A stretch of 8,834 bases of DNA, taken from positions 1-8,834 of the forward strand of contig WQXD01000149.1 of NCBI GenBank assembly GCA_009785015.1. The letters run 5' to 3'. Below are positions 1 through 6,287 of this stretch, piece by piece. A program made the position numbers and the translations under genes. The DNA comes from Oscillospiraceae bacterium. GTDB lineage: Bacteria; Bacillota_A; Clostridia; Oscillospirales; WRJC01. The notes under the pieces were generated by a model. That model was not told the DNA's origin. It made no database searches and saw only the letters and a program-made list of their open reading frames with translations. The first letter of the stretch is position 1. The number at the start of each line of letters is the position of its first letter.

Positions 1-830
1 TATATAATTATACGGGCGGTTACCCGTTTTTGGTGTCAAGGATTTGCCAGTGTATCGACGAAGAGTTGGAAAAAATTTGGACAATTGAGAAAATACAGGG
101 AGCCGTCAAAATAATGCTCATAGAAAAAAACACATTATTCGACGACTTGTTCAAAAACCTTGAAAACGACAAAGAATTATATGATTATGTGTATGATCTG
201 CTCATACTGGGGCATTTTAAGCCGTATGTGATATATGACCCCATCGTGGATATGGGCGTCAGATATGGATTTTTCAAAAAAGTCGGAAACGGCAGCGACA
301 GGGTAGCGGTATCAAACAGGATATTTGAGCTATTGATGACCAACTATTATATTGCGATAGATTTGCGGAGCAAAAAGCAGGTTACGGGCGTTTTCAGCAG
401 CGACATAATCAAAGACGGCAGATTCGATATGGAATTGTGCCTGCGGAAATTCGCGGACCACTACGCCGAAATATTCAACGCAGGCGATGCGGAGTTTCTG
501 GAGCGCCACGGACGGCTGCTGTTTCTGTCATATTTGAAGCCGCTCATCAACGGTCAGGGATTCTATCATATAGAGAGCCAGTTCACCGATCTGCGGCGCA
601 TGGACATAGTGGTGGATTTCGGGCGTGACCAGTTCATAGTTGAGCTGAAAATCTGGCGGGGCGAAAAGTATGAAGATGAGGCGTATGAGCAGCTTGCCGG
701 TTATATGGAAACAAAAAAAGCGGCGACAGGCTATTTAATAACGTTCGATTTTCGAAAAGAAGCTCATAAATTGCGTAAAACTGAGTGGATAGAAATTGAC
801 GGCAAACAGATTTTTAGCGTAGTTATATAA
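1..830 (+). CDS. AAA-like ATPase with C-terminal PD-(D/E)XK nuclease domain, 5' partial
   Basis: This is the C-terminal part of a larger gene that enters from the left; codons run in frame from base 3. The frame is already open at the edge and reads YNYTGGYPFLVSRICQCIDEEL, so the TTG at base 30 is an internal Leu codon and not a start. The YTGGYPFLVSR stretch matches the end of the ATPase module in clostridial AAA-like ATP-binding proteins. The Walker motifs lie outside the window. The C-terminal third carries a PD-(D/E)XK nuclease pattern: Asp in RMDIVV (603-605), Glu and Lys in VELKIW (642-650) and Gln in EQLAGY (690-692). Family members are widespread and mostly uncharacterised; a nucleic-acid-processing role is inferred. 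The lipoprotein gene starts 31 nt downstream with no terminator visible between them. Confidence 0.82.
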   Translation, partial: YNYTGGYPFLVSRICQCIDEELEKIWTIEKIQGAVKIMLIEKNTLFDDLFKNLENDKELYDYVYDLLILGHFKPYVIYDPIVDMGVRYGFFKKVGNGSDRVAVSNRIFELLMTNYYIAIDLRSKKQVTGVFSSDIIKDGRFDMELCLRKFADHYAEIFNAGDAEFLERHGRLLFLSYLKPLINGQGFYHIESQFTDLRRMDIVVDFGRDQFIVELKIWRGEKYEDEAYEQLAGYMETKKAATGYLITFDFRKEAHKLRKTEWIEIDGKQIFSVVI

Positions 831-861
831 TTTATTAAGTATTAAGGAAGGTCAGTAAAAA

Positions 862-2376
862 ATGAAAAAAGCATATTTTGCCTTTATTATCGTATTCGCG
901 TTTTTTATCTCATATACCGTATGTTCCTGCGGGCCCGGTTCATCCCCCGATGCCCCCGAAAGCAAAACGGAAGAATCGACCTCCCCTGGCGCGCAGACGG
1001 AGGATATAGACCCCCGGCTGCTCATCGGCGACGATTTGCCCGATACCGATCTCGAAGGCTATACTTTCAGGATATACACGCATAACTATGCCGCGGGGGG
1101 GCACGCCGATTATGTCATCGACTACAACCCCGAAAGCCAATCCGGGGAAGTCATCGCGGATTCGGTTTACCTGCGCAACAGAACCGTCGAAGAGCGCTTC
1201 AACTGCAATGTCGTCACATCTGATTCCGGAGCGGACAATGACATAAGCGCGCATTCGCAAAAAATCAAAAAAACCGTCATTTCGGGTGAAGACGCATTCG
1301 ATGTCGCGCTGGAGCACTGCATACTGGGCTGCAATCTCTCCTTGGAAGGATTGTTCATAAATCTGCTGGAGATACCTCACTTCAACTTCGAAAAACCGTG
1401 GTGGTATAAAAACACCAACGACGAAATGACCGTCATGGGGCAGATGTACATGGGCTCAAACGCGATTTTTTATTCCGGCATAGCTCAAACCTGGGCCCTG
1501 TACGTCAACAAAAACCTCATAGCCGATTTCGGCCTGCAGATGCCGTACCAAGATGTGTTCGAAGGCAGCTGGACGATGGACAAACTGATCGCCTTGACAA
1601 AAGACGTTTATGTGGATGTAAACGGCGACGGCGCAAGGGACGGCGGGGATGTATACGGGTTTGTCGCGCTTTCCGTCGAATCGAATTTCTTTACCGCGAA
1701 TGAAATGCCCATATTGAAAAAAACCGAAGAAGGCGTGGAAATCGTGGTGAACAACCAGCGCACATTCGATTTGATCGAAATGCTGTACGACTGGTTTTAC
1801 GGGAGCTCGGGCTGCAACACACCCGCATACGGAACTCTGACCGACGGCATGGAAGTGTACGAATATGTTCACTGGGCATTGTCCAACAACAAAGCCCTCA
1901 TCGTATCGGGTATGATAGGGGATGCGGTAAAACATTACCGTTCGGCGGAAATTGCCTACGGTCTGCTCCCATATCCGAAATATGATATGAATCAAAAAAA
2001 CTACCGCTCTTTTGCCAACGACGAGTTTTTCGTGGTGCCGACTACAGCTCCCGATTTGTCGAGGACGGGACTTTTGATAGAGGCCCTTGCGGCGGAAGGC
2101 TATAAACAGATATATCCGGCTTATTACGAAGTCGCCCTCAAAAAAAAGTACATGCATGACGACGAATCGATACAGATACTCGATATCATAGTGAATTCGC
2201 GCAACATAGCGTTTTCATACACATATGACAACTGGCAGGGCTACGGCCATATGCTAAACGATCTGTTCACCGCGAAACCGACGAAAGATTTCGCTTCGTA
2301 TTACGAAAAGCGTCTCGGGTCGGCGCAAAAACGCGTGGATCAGATAAACAACTCATTTGCGGGAATGCAAAAATAA
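862..2376 (+). CDS. Extracellular solute-binding lipoprotein (family 1-like)
   Basis: This 504-residue protein is probably a lipid-anchored substrate-binding component of an ABC importer, most likely for a carbohydrate. Residues 1-22 form a signal peptide (MKKA, then a hydrophobic stretch) ending in the lipobox VCSC, with Cys23 as the lipidation site; Cys at the -2 position is uncommon. A Ser/Pro/Glu-rich linker (about 24-50) is typical of lipoproteins, and the mature part fits type-2 periplasmic-binding proteins in length and style. Residues 252-263 (D-V-N-G-D-G-x-x-D-G-G-D) form a calcium-loop-like stretch often seen in this clostridial subgroup. The start is set by AGGAAGG at 845-851. No permease or ATPase gene is adjacent, so its transport partner must be encoded elsewhere or it acts alone. 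The ligand cannot be told from sequence. Confidence 0.85.
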   Translation: MKKAYFAFIIVFAFFISYTVCSCGPGSSPDAPESKTEESTSPGAQTEDIDPRLLIGDDLPDTDLEGYTFRIYTHNYAAGGHADYVIDYNPESQSGEVIADSVYLRNRTVEERFNCNVVTSDSGADNDISAHSQKIKKTVISGEDAFDVALEHCILGCNLSLEGLFINLLEIPHFNFEKPWWYKNTNDEMTVMGQMYMGSNAIFYSGIAQTWALYVNKNLIADFGLQMPYQDVFEGSWTMDKLIALTKDVYVDVNGDGARDGGDVYGFVALSVESNFFTANEMPILKKTEEGVEIVVNNQRTFDLIEMLYDWFYGSSGCNTPAYGTLTDGMEVYEYVHWALSNNKALIVSGMIGDAVKHYRSAEIAYGLLPYPKYDMNQKNYRSFANDEFFVVPTTAPDLSRTGLLIEALAAEGYKQIYPAYYEVALKKKYMHDDESIQILDIIVNSRNIAFSYTYDNWQGYGHMLNDLFTAKPTKDFASYYEKRLGSAQKRVDQINNSFAGMQK

Positions 2377-2382
2377 AAATTT

Positions 2383-3699
2383 ATGAAAAACTATACGGAA
2401 ACCTTGGACTATATCCGTTCACTGGGCAAATATTCAAATCCGCCGCATAAAGATTTGAGCAAAATACACCGCCTCTGCGCCCTTTTCGATAATCCCCAGG
2501 ACAGCTACAGGACAATTCATATCGCCGGGACAAACGGAAAAGGCTCGACTGCCGCCATGCTGTCCGCCGCGATTTCGGAATTCGGATACAAAACGGGCAG
2601 GTTCATATCCCCCTACATTGAAAATTTTACGGAGAGGATATCGGTAAACGGCGCGGATATATCCGAGGGGGACATTGTGTATTACGCGCAGAAAATCAAA
2701 AATACGATAGAAAAAAATCAAATTCCGGAAAAATTTATGCCAAACGAGTTTGATTTCGTGACGCTTATTGCTTTCTTGTATTACAGGCAAAACAATTGCG
2801 ATATCGCAGTCATCGAAACGGGACTGGGCGGCAGAATCGACCCGACCAACAGCATAAAATCGCCGCTCGCCTCGGTTATAACCTCCATAAGTTTGGATCA
2901 TATGCAGTATCTGGGTGACACAATCGAAAAAATCGCCGCTGAAAAATGCGGGATCATAAAAGACAATTCGCCCGTCGTACTTTATCCCTTAAACCGCGAA
3001 AGCGTTATACAAACCGCGAAAAATACCGCATATGAAAAAAACTGCGAATTCATAATCCCCGACATAAAAGAATTGGAAATCCTGGAAGAAAAAACGGACC
3101 GCGCGAAATTCAAATACAAGAAAAAATTGTATGAAATAAAGCTCGCCGGGCGCCACCAGATCTATAACGCGCTCACTGTTATAGAAACAATATTTTGCGT
3201 ATTAAAAGATAAAACCGGTTTGTATGAGGCGCTCTGCCGCGGTTTGCAGAAAACTTCGTTTCCGGCGCGTTTTGAAACATTGTCAAGGGAACCGCTTGTC
3301 ATAATCGACGGGGCGCATAATATATCCGGGGTGGAGACATTGAGGGAGACGATAAAAAATCTTCTGCCGGACAAAAAGATAACATTGGTCTGCGCGATGA
3401 TGAAAGATAAAAATCCGGAGGAAGTTATAAAACAAATCGCCGGCGAAAATTTTGTAAAAAATTTTATCGGGGTTCCGGTCGGTTCGCCGAGGGCCGAAGA
3501 AGCGCGAAAACTGTGCGAAATCGCAAAAAAATACTGCGCAAACGCGTGGTATGGCGATGATTTGTCCGAAATTGTCGCCGATGTTTTCGAAAACCGGGAG
3601 TTTGGCGGACCAAATTCCGCGGTCATATTTTTCGGTTCGCTCTATCTCGCCGGCGAGGTAAAAAAGATTTTAAAGGAAATTCAAAAAATCAATACATGA
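2383..3699 (+). CDS. folC: Folylpolyglutamate synthase / dihydrofolate synthase
   Basis: This Mur-ligase-fold enzyme adds glutamate to (dihydro)folates in the cytoplasm, using ATP and an acyl-phosphate intermediate. Its 438 residues match the usual length. Visible motifs in order are the P-loop GTNGKGS (49-55), the ETGLGGRIDPTN block (145-156), S-L-D-H (about 170-173), EKCGIIK with Lys188 at the position carbamylated in characterised members, and DGAHN (309-313) in the C-terminal domain. Whether it performs both dihydrofolate and polyglutamate synthesis cannot be decided here. The ATG lies 6 nt after the lipoprotein stop and has no convincing Shine-Dalgarno site, which suggests translational coupling. 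Its TGA overlaps the next gene's ATG (ATGA at 3696-3699). No other folate gene is present in the window. Confidence 0.95.
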   Translation: MKNYTETLDYIRSLGKYSNPPHKDLSKIHRLCALFDNPQDSYRTIHIAGTNGKGSTAAMLSAAISEFGYKTGRFISPYIENFTERISVNGADISEGDIVYYAQKIKNTIEKNQIPEKFMPNEFDFVTLIAFLYYRQNNCDIAVIETGLGGRIDPTNSIKSPLASVITSISLDHMQYLGDTIEKIAAEKCGIIKDNSPVVLYPLNRESVIQTAKNTAYEKNCEFIIPDIKELEILEEKTDRAKFKYKKKLYEIKLAGRHQIYNALTVIETIFCVLKDKTGLYEALCRGLQKTSFPARFETLSREPLVIIDGAHNISGVETLRETIKNLLPDKKITLVCAMMKDKNPEEVIKQIAGENFVKNFIGVPVGSPRAEEARKLCEIAKKYCANAWYGDDLSEIVADVFENREFGGPNSAVIFFGSLYLAGEVKKILKEIQKINT

Positions 3700-5057
3700 A
3701 AACAAAAAAATCAATCATATATTTATTGTCTTTTGCTTTGCTTTTATCCGCAATTCCGGTAAATATTTTTGCCGCTTCCGATATACCGCAGATAAAATCC
3801 GAAACATTTGTTTTGATGGACGCGGATACGGGACAGGTTCTGTTTGAGCGGAATATGCACGCGAGGATATATCCGGCAAGCGTGACAAAGATCATGACCG
3901 CCCTGCTGGCATTGGAAAGGGGCAATCTCTCCGGTACGGTGACGATGAGCCATGACGCCGTCTGGTCGGTGGGCAGGGACACATCGCATATAGCCTTGGA
4001 CGAAAACGAACAACTCACGCTCGAAGAGGCGTTATACGCGCTCGCAATCGAATCCGCCAATGACGCAGCCAACGGAATAGCCGAGCTCGTCGGCGGAACT
4101 ATGGAAAATTTCGCGAAATTGATGACGCAAAGGGCGAAAGAATTGGGCGCTAAAAACACAAATTTCGCGAATGCCCACGGTTTGCCGGATTTAAACCATT
4201 ATACTTCAGCTTATGATTTGGCGCTTATCATGGCGGCGGCGGTAAAAATTCCGGAATTCACAAAGATATTCACCACGGTGACATACAGTATGCCGCCCAC
4301 GAACAGGCAGCCCGAAACGCGGAAATTCAACCGCAAAAATTCGCTGATAGAAGGGCCGTATGCCTACGAAGGGATTATAGGCGAAAAAAACGGATGGACG
4401 GGAGATGCGGGATATACATATATAGCCTCCGCAAAACAAAACGGCAGGACGCTCGTCGCCGCAGTTATAAAATCCCCCGATACAACCGCCAGATGGGAGG
4501 ACACGAGGGCGCTTTTCGATTACGGATTTATTGAATTTGTGCCTTTTGGCTATACCGCGGATCAATTCGCCGCAGACAAATATGATATCGGGTTTTCCGG
4601 CGGCGTAAAATCGGAAGTGAAATTGATTCCTTTCGGGGATTTCAACTGCCTTATTTCAAAATCGGCGGATAAGGAAGAAATAAGCGCGGACTATATATTT
4701 TTTACCGATGAAAAAACCGGAACAATCGAAGCAAAAGCGGTATTTTCGTTAAAATCCCCTTCGGATTTTATGTATCAAACACTCGGGGAAACCCGCCTGC
4801 AGATATACCCGGTCTTTGCAAATCCCGGAGTGAAAACAAGAACGGGAACAGAAAAAATAAATCCCGAAACCGAAGAAAAAAGCCCGGCGATAAAAATATT
4901 ATCTTCGATATACGGGGTACTATCCGTGATTTTGCAAATTTTCGGGATTATCGCGGTGGCATTTATCATTTGGTATATCATAAAATACAAGCAGGTGCAA
5001 AAAATAAAAAAGCAAAAACGCGGTCCGTATGCCGATAAAAATATTTATAAAAAATAA
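3696..5057 (+). CDS. D-alanyl-D-alanine carboxypeptidase (peptidase S11, DacF/DacB-like)
   Basis: This is a penicillin-binding protein that removes the terminal D-Ala from peptidoglycan stem peptides outside the membrane. An N-terminal signal peptide (about 1-26, ending near NIFA) precedes the catalytic domain. Its motifs are S62-V-T-K65 (acylated Ser and general-base Lys) and S120-A-N122. The third motif reads K231-N-G233 where KTG is usual, in the context EKNGWTGDAGYT. A beta-rich C-terminal domain follows (about 300-375). A strong hydrophobic helix (about 400-430, around SVILQIFGIIAVAFIIWYII) then ends in a Lys-rich tail, so anchoring looks like a true transmembrane segment and not only the amphipathic helix of PBP5. 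Its start overlaps the folC stop by 4 nt. No terminator separates it from the tRNA unit downstream. Confidence 0.92.
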   Translation: MKTKKSIIYLLSFALLLSAIPVNIFAASDIPQIKSETFVLMDADTGQVLFERNMHARIYPASVTKIMTALLALERGNLSGTVTMSHDAVWSVGRDTSHIALDENEQLTLEEALYALAIESANDAANGIAELVGGTMENFAKLMTQRAKELGAKNTNFANAHGLPDLNHYTSAYDLALIMAAAVKIPEFTKIFTTVTYSMPPTNRQPETRKFNRKNSLIEGPYAYEGIIGEKNGWTGDAGYTYIASAKQNGRTLVAAVIKSPDTTARWEDTRALFDYGFIEFVPFGYTADQFAADKYDIGFSGGVKSEVKLIPFGDFNCLISKSADKEEISADYIFFTDEKTGTIEAKAVFSLKSPSDFMYQTLGETRLQIYPVFANPGVKTRTGTEKINPETEEKSPAIKILSSIYGVLSVILQIFGIIAVAFIIWYIIKYKQVQKIKKQKRGPYADKNIYKK

Positions 5058-5067
5058 TATATCCCCC

Positions 5068-5096
5068 TTGACAAATATATATTAACAGAGTATAAT
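5068..5096 (+). promoter_or_regulatory. Consensus sigma-A promoter for the tRNA
   Basis: TTGACA at 5068-5073 and TATAAT at 5091-5096 are both perfect consensus boxes with an optimal 17-nt spacer. Transcription should start near 5103, about 12 nt before the tRNA 5' end, as expected for a strong stable-RNA promoter. Confidence 0.93.
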
Positions 5097-5115
5097 ATAT
5101 AAAAGGACAAAAAAA

Positions 5116-5191
5116 CTGGGTGTGGCGCAGCTGGTAGCGCGCTACCTTGGGGTGGTAGAGGCCGCAAGTTCAAGTCTTGTCACTCAGACCA
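5116..5191 (+). tRNA. tRNA-Pro (anticodon GGG)
   Basis: The full cloverleaf can be drawn: a 7-bp acceptor stem (CTGGGTG with CACTCAG, one G-U), a D-stem GCGC/GCGC, an anticodon stem CTACC/GGTAG with loop TTGGGGT, a 5-nt variable region, and a T-arm GCAAG/CTTGT with loop TTCAAGT. The anticodon GGG is at 5149-5151 and is followed by G37, normal for proline tRNAs. The C1-G72 end pair and discriminator A also fit bacterial tRNA-Pro. CCA is encoded (5189-5191). It reads CCC and CCU. It has its own promoter and terminator, so it is a single-gene unit. Confidence 0.97.
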
Positions 5192-5194
5192 GAG

Positions 5195-5243
5195 AAAACG
5201 CCGATTCTATGCGGGTTTCGCGAATTGGCGTTTTTCTTTTTTT
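5195..5243 (+). terminator. Intrinsic terminator after tRNA-Pro
   Basis: AAAACGCCGATTC (5195-5207) pairs with GAATTGGCGTTTT (5222-5234): 13 pairs including one G-U. A small inner hairpin (GCG-GGTTT-CGC) lies in the loop. The 3' arm runs into a T-rich tract to 5243, interrupted by one C. It begins 3 nt after the tRNA CCA and may also end readthrough from the carboxypeptidase operon. Confidence 0.93.
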
Positions 5244-5337
5244 GCCCAATATTTCCATTTTTTAGGCTATGTTCTAAAATAGTTCTTACGAAGAATTACG
5301 ATAAGCAGGTTATAAAAAGTTACAAACCGTTCGGGTT

Positions 5338-5363
5338 AAATATGACGCTATGGTGTCATATTT
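5338..5363. promoter_or_regulatory. Inverted repeat, candidate operator
   Basis: AAATATGAC (5338-5346) is repeated as its exact reverse complement GTCATATTT (5355-5363), separated by 8 nt. The symmetry centre (5350/5351) falls at the -35 position of the extended -10 promoter at 5368-5376, where no consensus -35 box exists. This is a natural place for a dimeric repressor or an activator that replaces the -35 contact. No T-tract follows, so a terminator is unlikely. The regulator is not identifiable in the window. The stretch 5244-5337 before it holds only short weak repeats and nothing I can name. Confidence 0.6.
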
Positions 5364-5367
5364 ATTG

Positions 5368-5376
5368 TGCTATAAT
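5368..5376 (+). promoter_or_regulatory. Extended -10 promoter of the Cys-family array
   Basis: TGC-TATAAT is a perfect extended -10 element (TG at 5368-5369, TATAAT at 5371-5376). The bases 16-19 nt upstream do not resemble TTGACA, so it relies on the TG extension or on a bound activator. Predicted transcription start is near 5383, about 30 nt before the ATG at 5414. Confidence 0.7.
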
Positions 5377-5400
5377 ATGATTGATTGAATTTTTATATAC

Positions 5401-5405
5401 AGGGG
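5401..5405 (+). promoter_or_regulatory. Shine-Dalgarno site that fixes the ATG at 5414
   Basis: AGGGG at 5401-5405 lies 8 nt before ATG 5414 and downstream of the extended -10 promoter. It identifies 5414 as the intended start, even though that ATG is not in the frame that encodes the family domain. Confidence 0.65.
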
Positions 5406-5413
5406 AAAAACTG

Positions 5414-5685
5414 ATGGAAAAAACATATCGCAGTTTGAAAATCCCGACGCCGAAACGCTGGATTGTATTCGAAAATTATTGGAATCGCGATGGATTTCGC
5501 CGTATATATGTAAAATATCGCAGCAACCCTGCGCCGGGGGAGTAAGCAAAAAATTTTTCGGCAAGGATTTCATCGGTCTATGTAAACACAGTTCGCCCGC
5601 ATGGACGACTATACGCAACCCCGACGAAACGAAAATCAAAGCTATAAAAAAGCTGCTGGAACTTGAACAAAAAGCGAGAGTGTAA
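5414..5685 (+). pseudogene. Frameshifted, fused remnant of the tandem Cys-family
   Basis: The ATG at 5414 has a good Shine-Dalgarno site, but its frame ends after 43 codons (TAA 5543-5545) with no family resemblance. The frame 1 nt back is open from 5389 to TAA 5683-5685 and carries family sequence. Slipping back one base, or adding one A, in the A6 run at 5418-5423 joins them into about 90 residues beginning MEKNISQFENPDAET. In that product an NPD-x2-TL-x2-IRKLLE stretch (10-24), normally the extreme C-terminus of a family member, is followed by a second C-terminal region: Cys33, Cys40, FFGKDF (48-53), Cys57 and NPDETKIKAIKKLLE (69-83). It therefore looks like two C-terminal ends joined after loss of the N-terminal parts. 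A start at TTG 5479 is possible but has no ribosome site. Decay is most likely; programmed frameshifting cannot be excluded. Confidence 0.65.
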
Positions 5686-5728
5686 CGAATAAATTTTATA
5701 TTTTCGGAAGAAAAGAAAGGTAATTAAT

Positions 5729-6223
5729 ATGCAGAATTCTGAACAAAAAAAATATGACAAAGTCGAAGACGCAATCAACGAACTCCTTGACGGCGAATTG
5801 CAGGAAAACGCATTGAAACTCGCGGCTTACCTGAACGAAAACCAACTCAAGTCAAATATGTCTGCTTGGGGAAAATTTACTTATAACGGATATAATATCG
5901 GCAGGATGACGGTCGAAAAAAAAAATAAATGGGAATTTGAAATCTTTGATTATCTTCACTTCGGTGATTTCACCGACGAGGACCGAGAATTTACAAAAGC
6001 GGTTTACGACCACGTTAATATTTGCGACGCGCCCTGTCATGACGAATGTTGGCGAGCCAAAGACGTCAAAATTTTCGGAAAAGAGTTCAAAAGCGTGTGT
6101 TCGCAGCATTCCCGTGCTTTTGTAAATCCTGACGTTAAAACCATAGAACACATCAAAAAACTTATAGGATACAGCAAAAAGACGACGCCTTACCCGCAGC
6201 AGTATCATCCCAATCATTTATAA
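5729..6223 (+). CDS. Tandem Cys-family protein, copy A (function unknown)
   Basis: This 164-residue protein has no signal peptide or membrane segment and is probably cytoplasmic. I do not recognise a named family. It is clearly paralogous to the protein at 6288: both have E-x-L-x-G-E-x3-NAL early on (residues 18-29 here), then [YW]-L-x-E-N-x-L (34-40), a W/Y-rich middle, and the C-terminal signature. That signature here is Cys99, Cys103, Cys107, IFGKEF (115-120), Cys124, NPD (133-135) and IKKLI (142-146). The Cys spacing could form a metal site, but this is inferred only. The tail after residue 151 (TTPYPQQYHPNHL) is absent from its relatives. GAAAGG at 5715-5720 sets the start. It lies 43 nt after the remnant at 5414 and is probably transcribed from the promoter near 5371. 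Confidence 0.75.
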   Translation: MQNSEQKKYDKVEDAINELLDGELQENALKLAAYLNENQLKSNMSAWGKFTYNGYNIGRMTVEKKNKWEFEIFDYLHFGDFTDEDREFTKAVYDHVNICDAPCHDECWRAKDVKIFGKEFKSVCSQHSRAFVNPDVKTIEHIKKLIGYSKKTTPYPQQYHPNHL

Positions 6224-6238
6224 TCCCATTTATATTTG

Positions 6239-6282
6239 AAGGAGAGGAGTAAAACACTTATTTATAATAACACAGGAGAGGA
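6239..6282 (+). repeat. Duplicated Shine-Dalgarno-like direct repeat
   Basis: AGGAGAGGA occurs at 6240-6248 and again at 6274-6282, 34 bp apart. The second copy is the ribosome site for ATG 6288. The first has no ATG, GTG or TTG at a suitable distance. It may be the relic of an older start region of a duplicated copy, or a second ribosome-loading site. Confidence 0.5.
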
Positions 6283-6287
6283 AAATC

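Noticed and set aside
30..830. A complete 266-residue gene starting at TTG 30
   Set aside because: The same frame is open to the window edge and reads conserved family sequence upstream of base 30, so the gene is 5' partial and the TTG is internal.
1456..2157. A 233-residue reading frame on the - strand
   Set aside because: It is antisense to the lipoprotein gene, with no family resemblance and no ribosome site; a shadow of the real gene.
5116..5191. An attachment site repeat of the tRNA 3' end
   Set aside because: I looked for a second copy of GTTCAAGTCTTGTCACTCAG in the rest of the window and found none, and there is no integrase gene.
5338..5363. The inverted repeat as a transcription terminator
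   Set aside because: The arms are A/T-rich, the 3' arm is not followed by a T-tract, and a promoter lies immediately downstream; an operator is the better reading.
5177..5380. A 67-residue reading frame on the + strand
   Set aside because: It starts inside the tRNA and crosses its terminator, the operator-like repeat and the -10 box; it has no ribosome site and is chance.
5418..5424. A canonical -1 programmed frameshift heptamer (AAAAAAC)
   Set aside because: The heptamer is present but the zero frame from ATG 5414 does not place it in X-XXY-YYZ phase, so the classic mechanism does not fit.
6236..6268. A promoter before copy B (TTGAAG 6236-6241, TATAAT 6263-6268)
   Set aside because: The spacer is 21 nt and the proposed -35 overlaps the purine repeat; too far from a functional arrangement to call.
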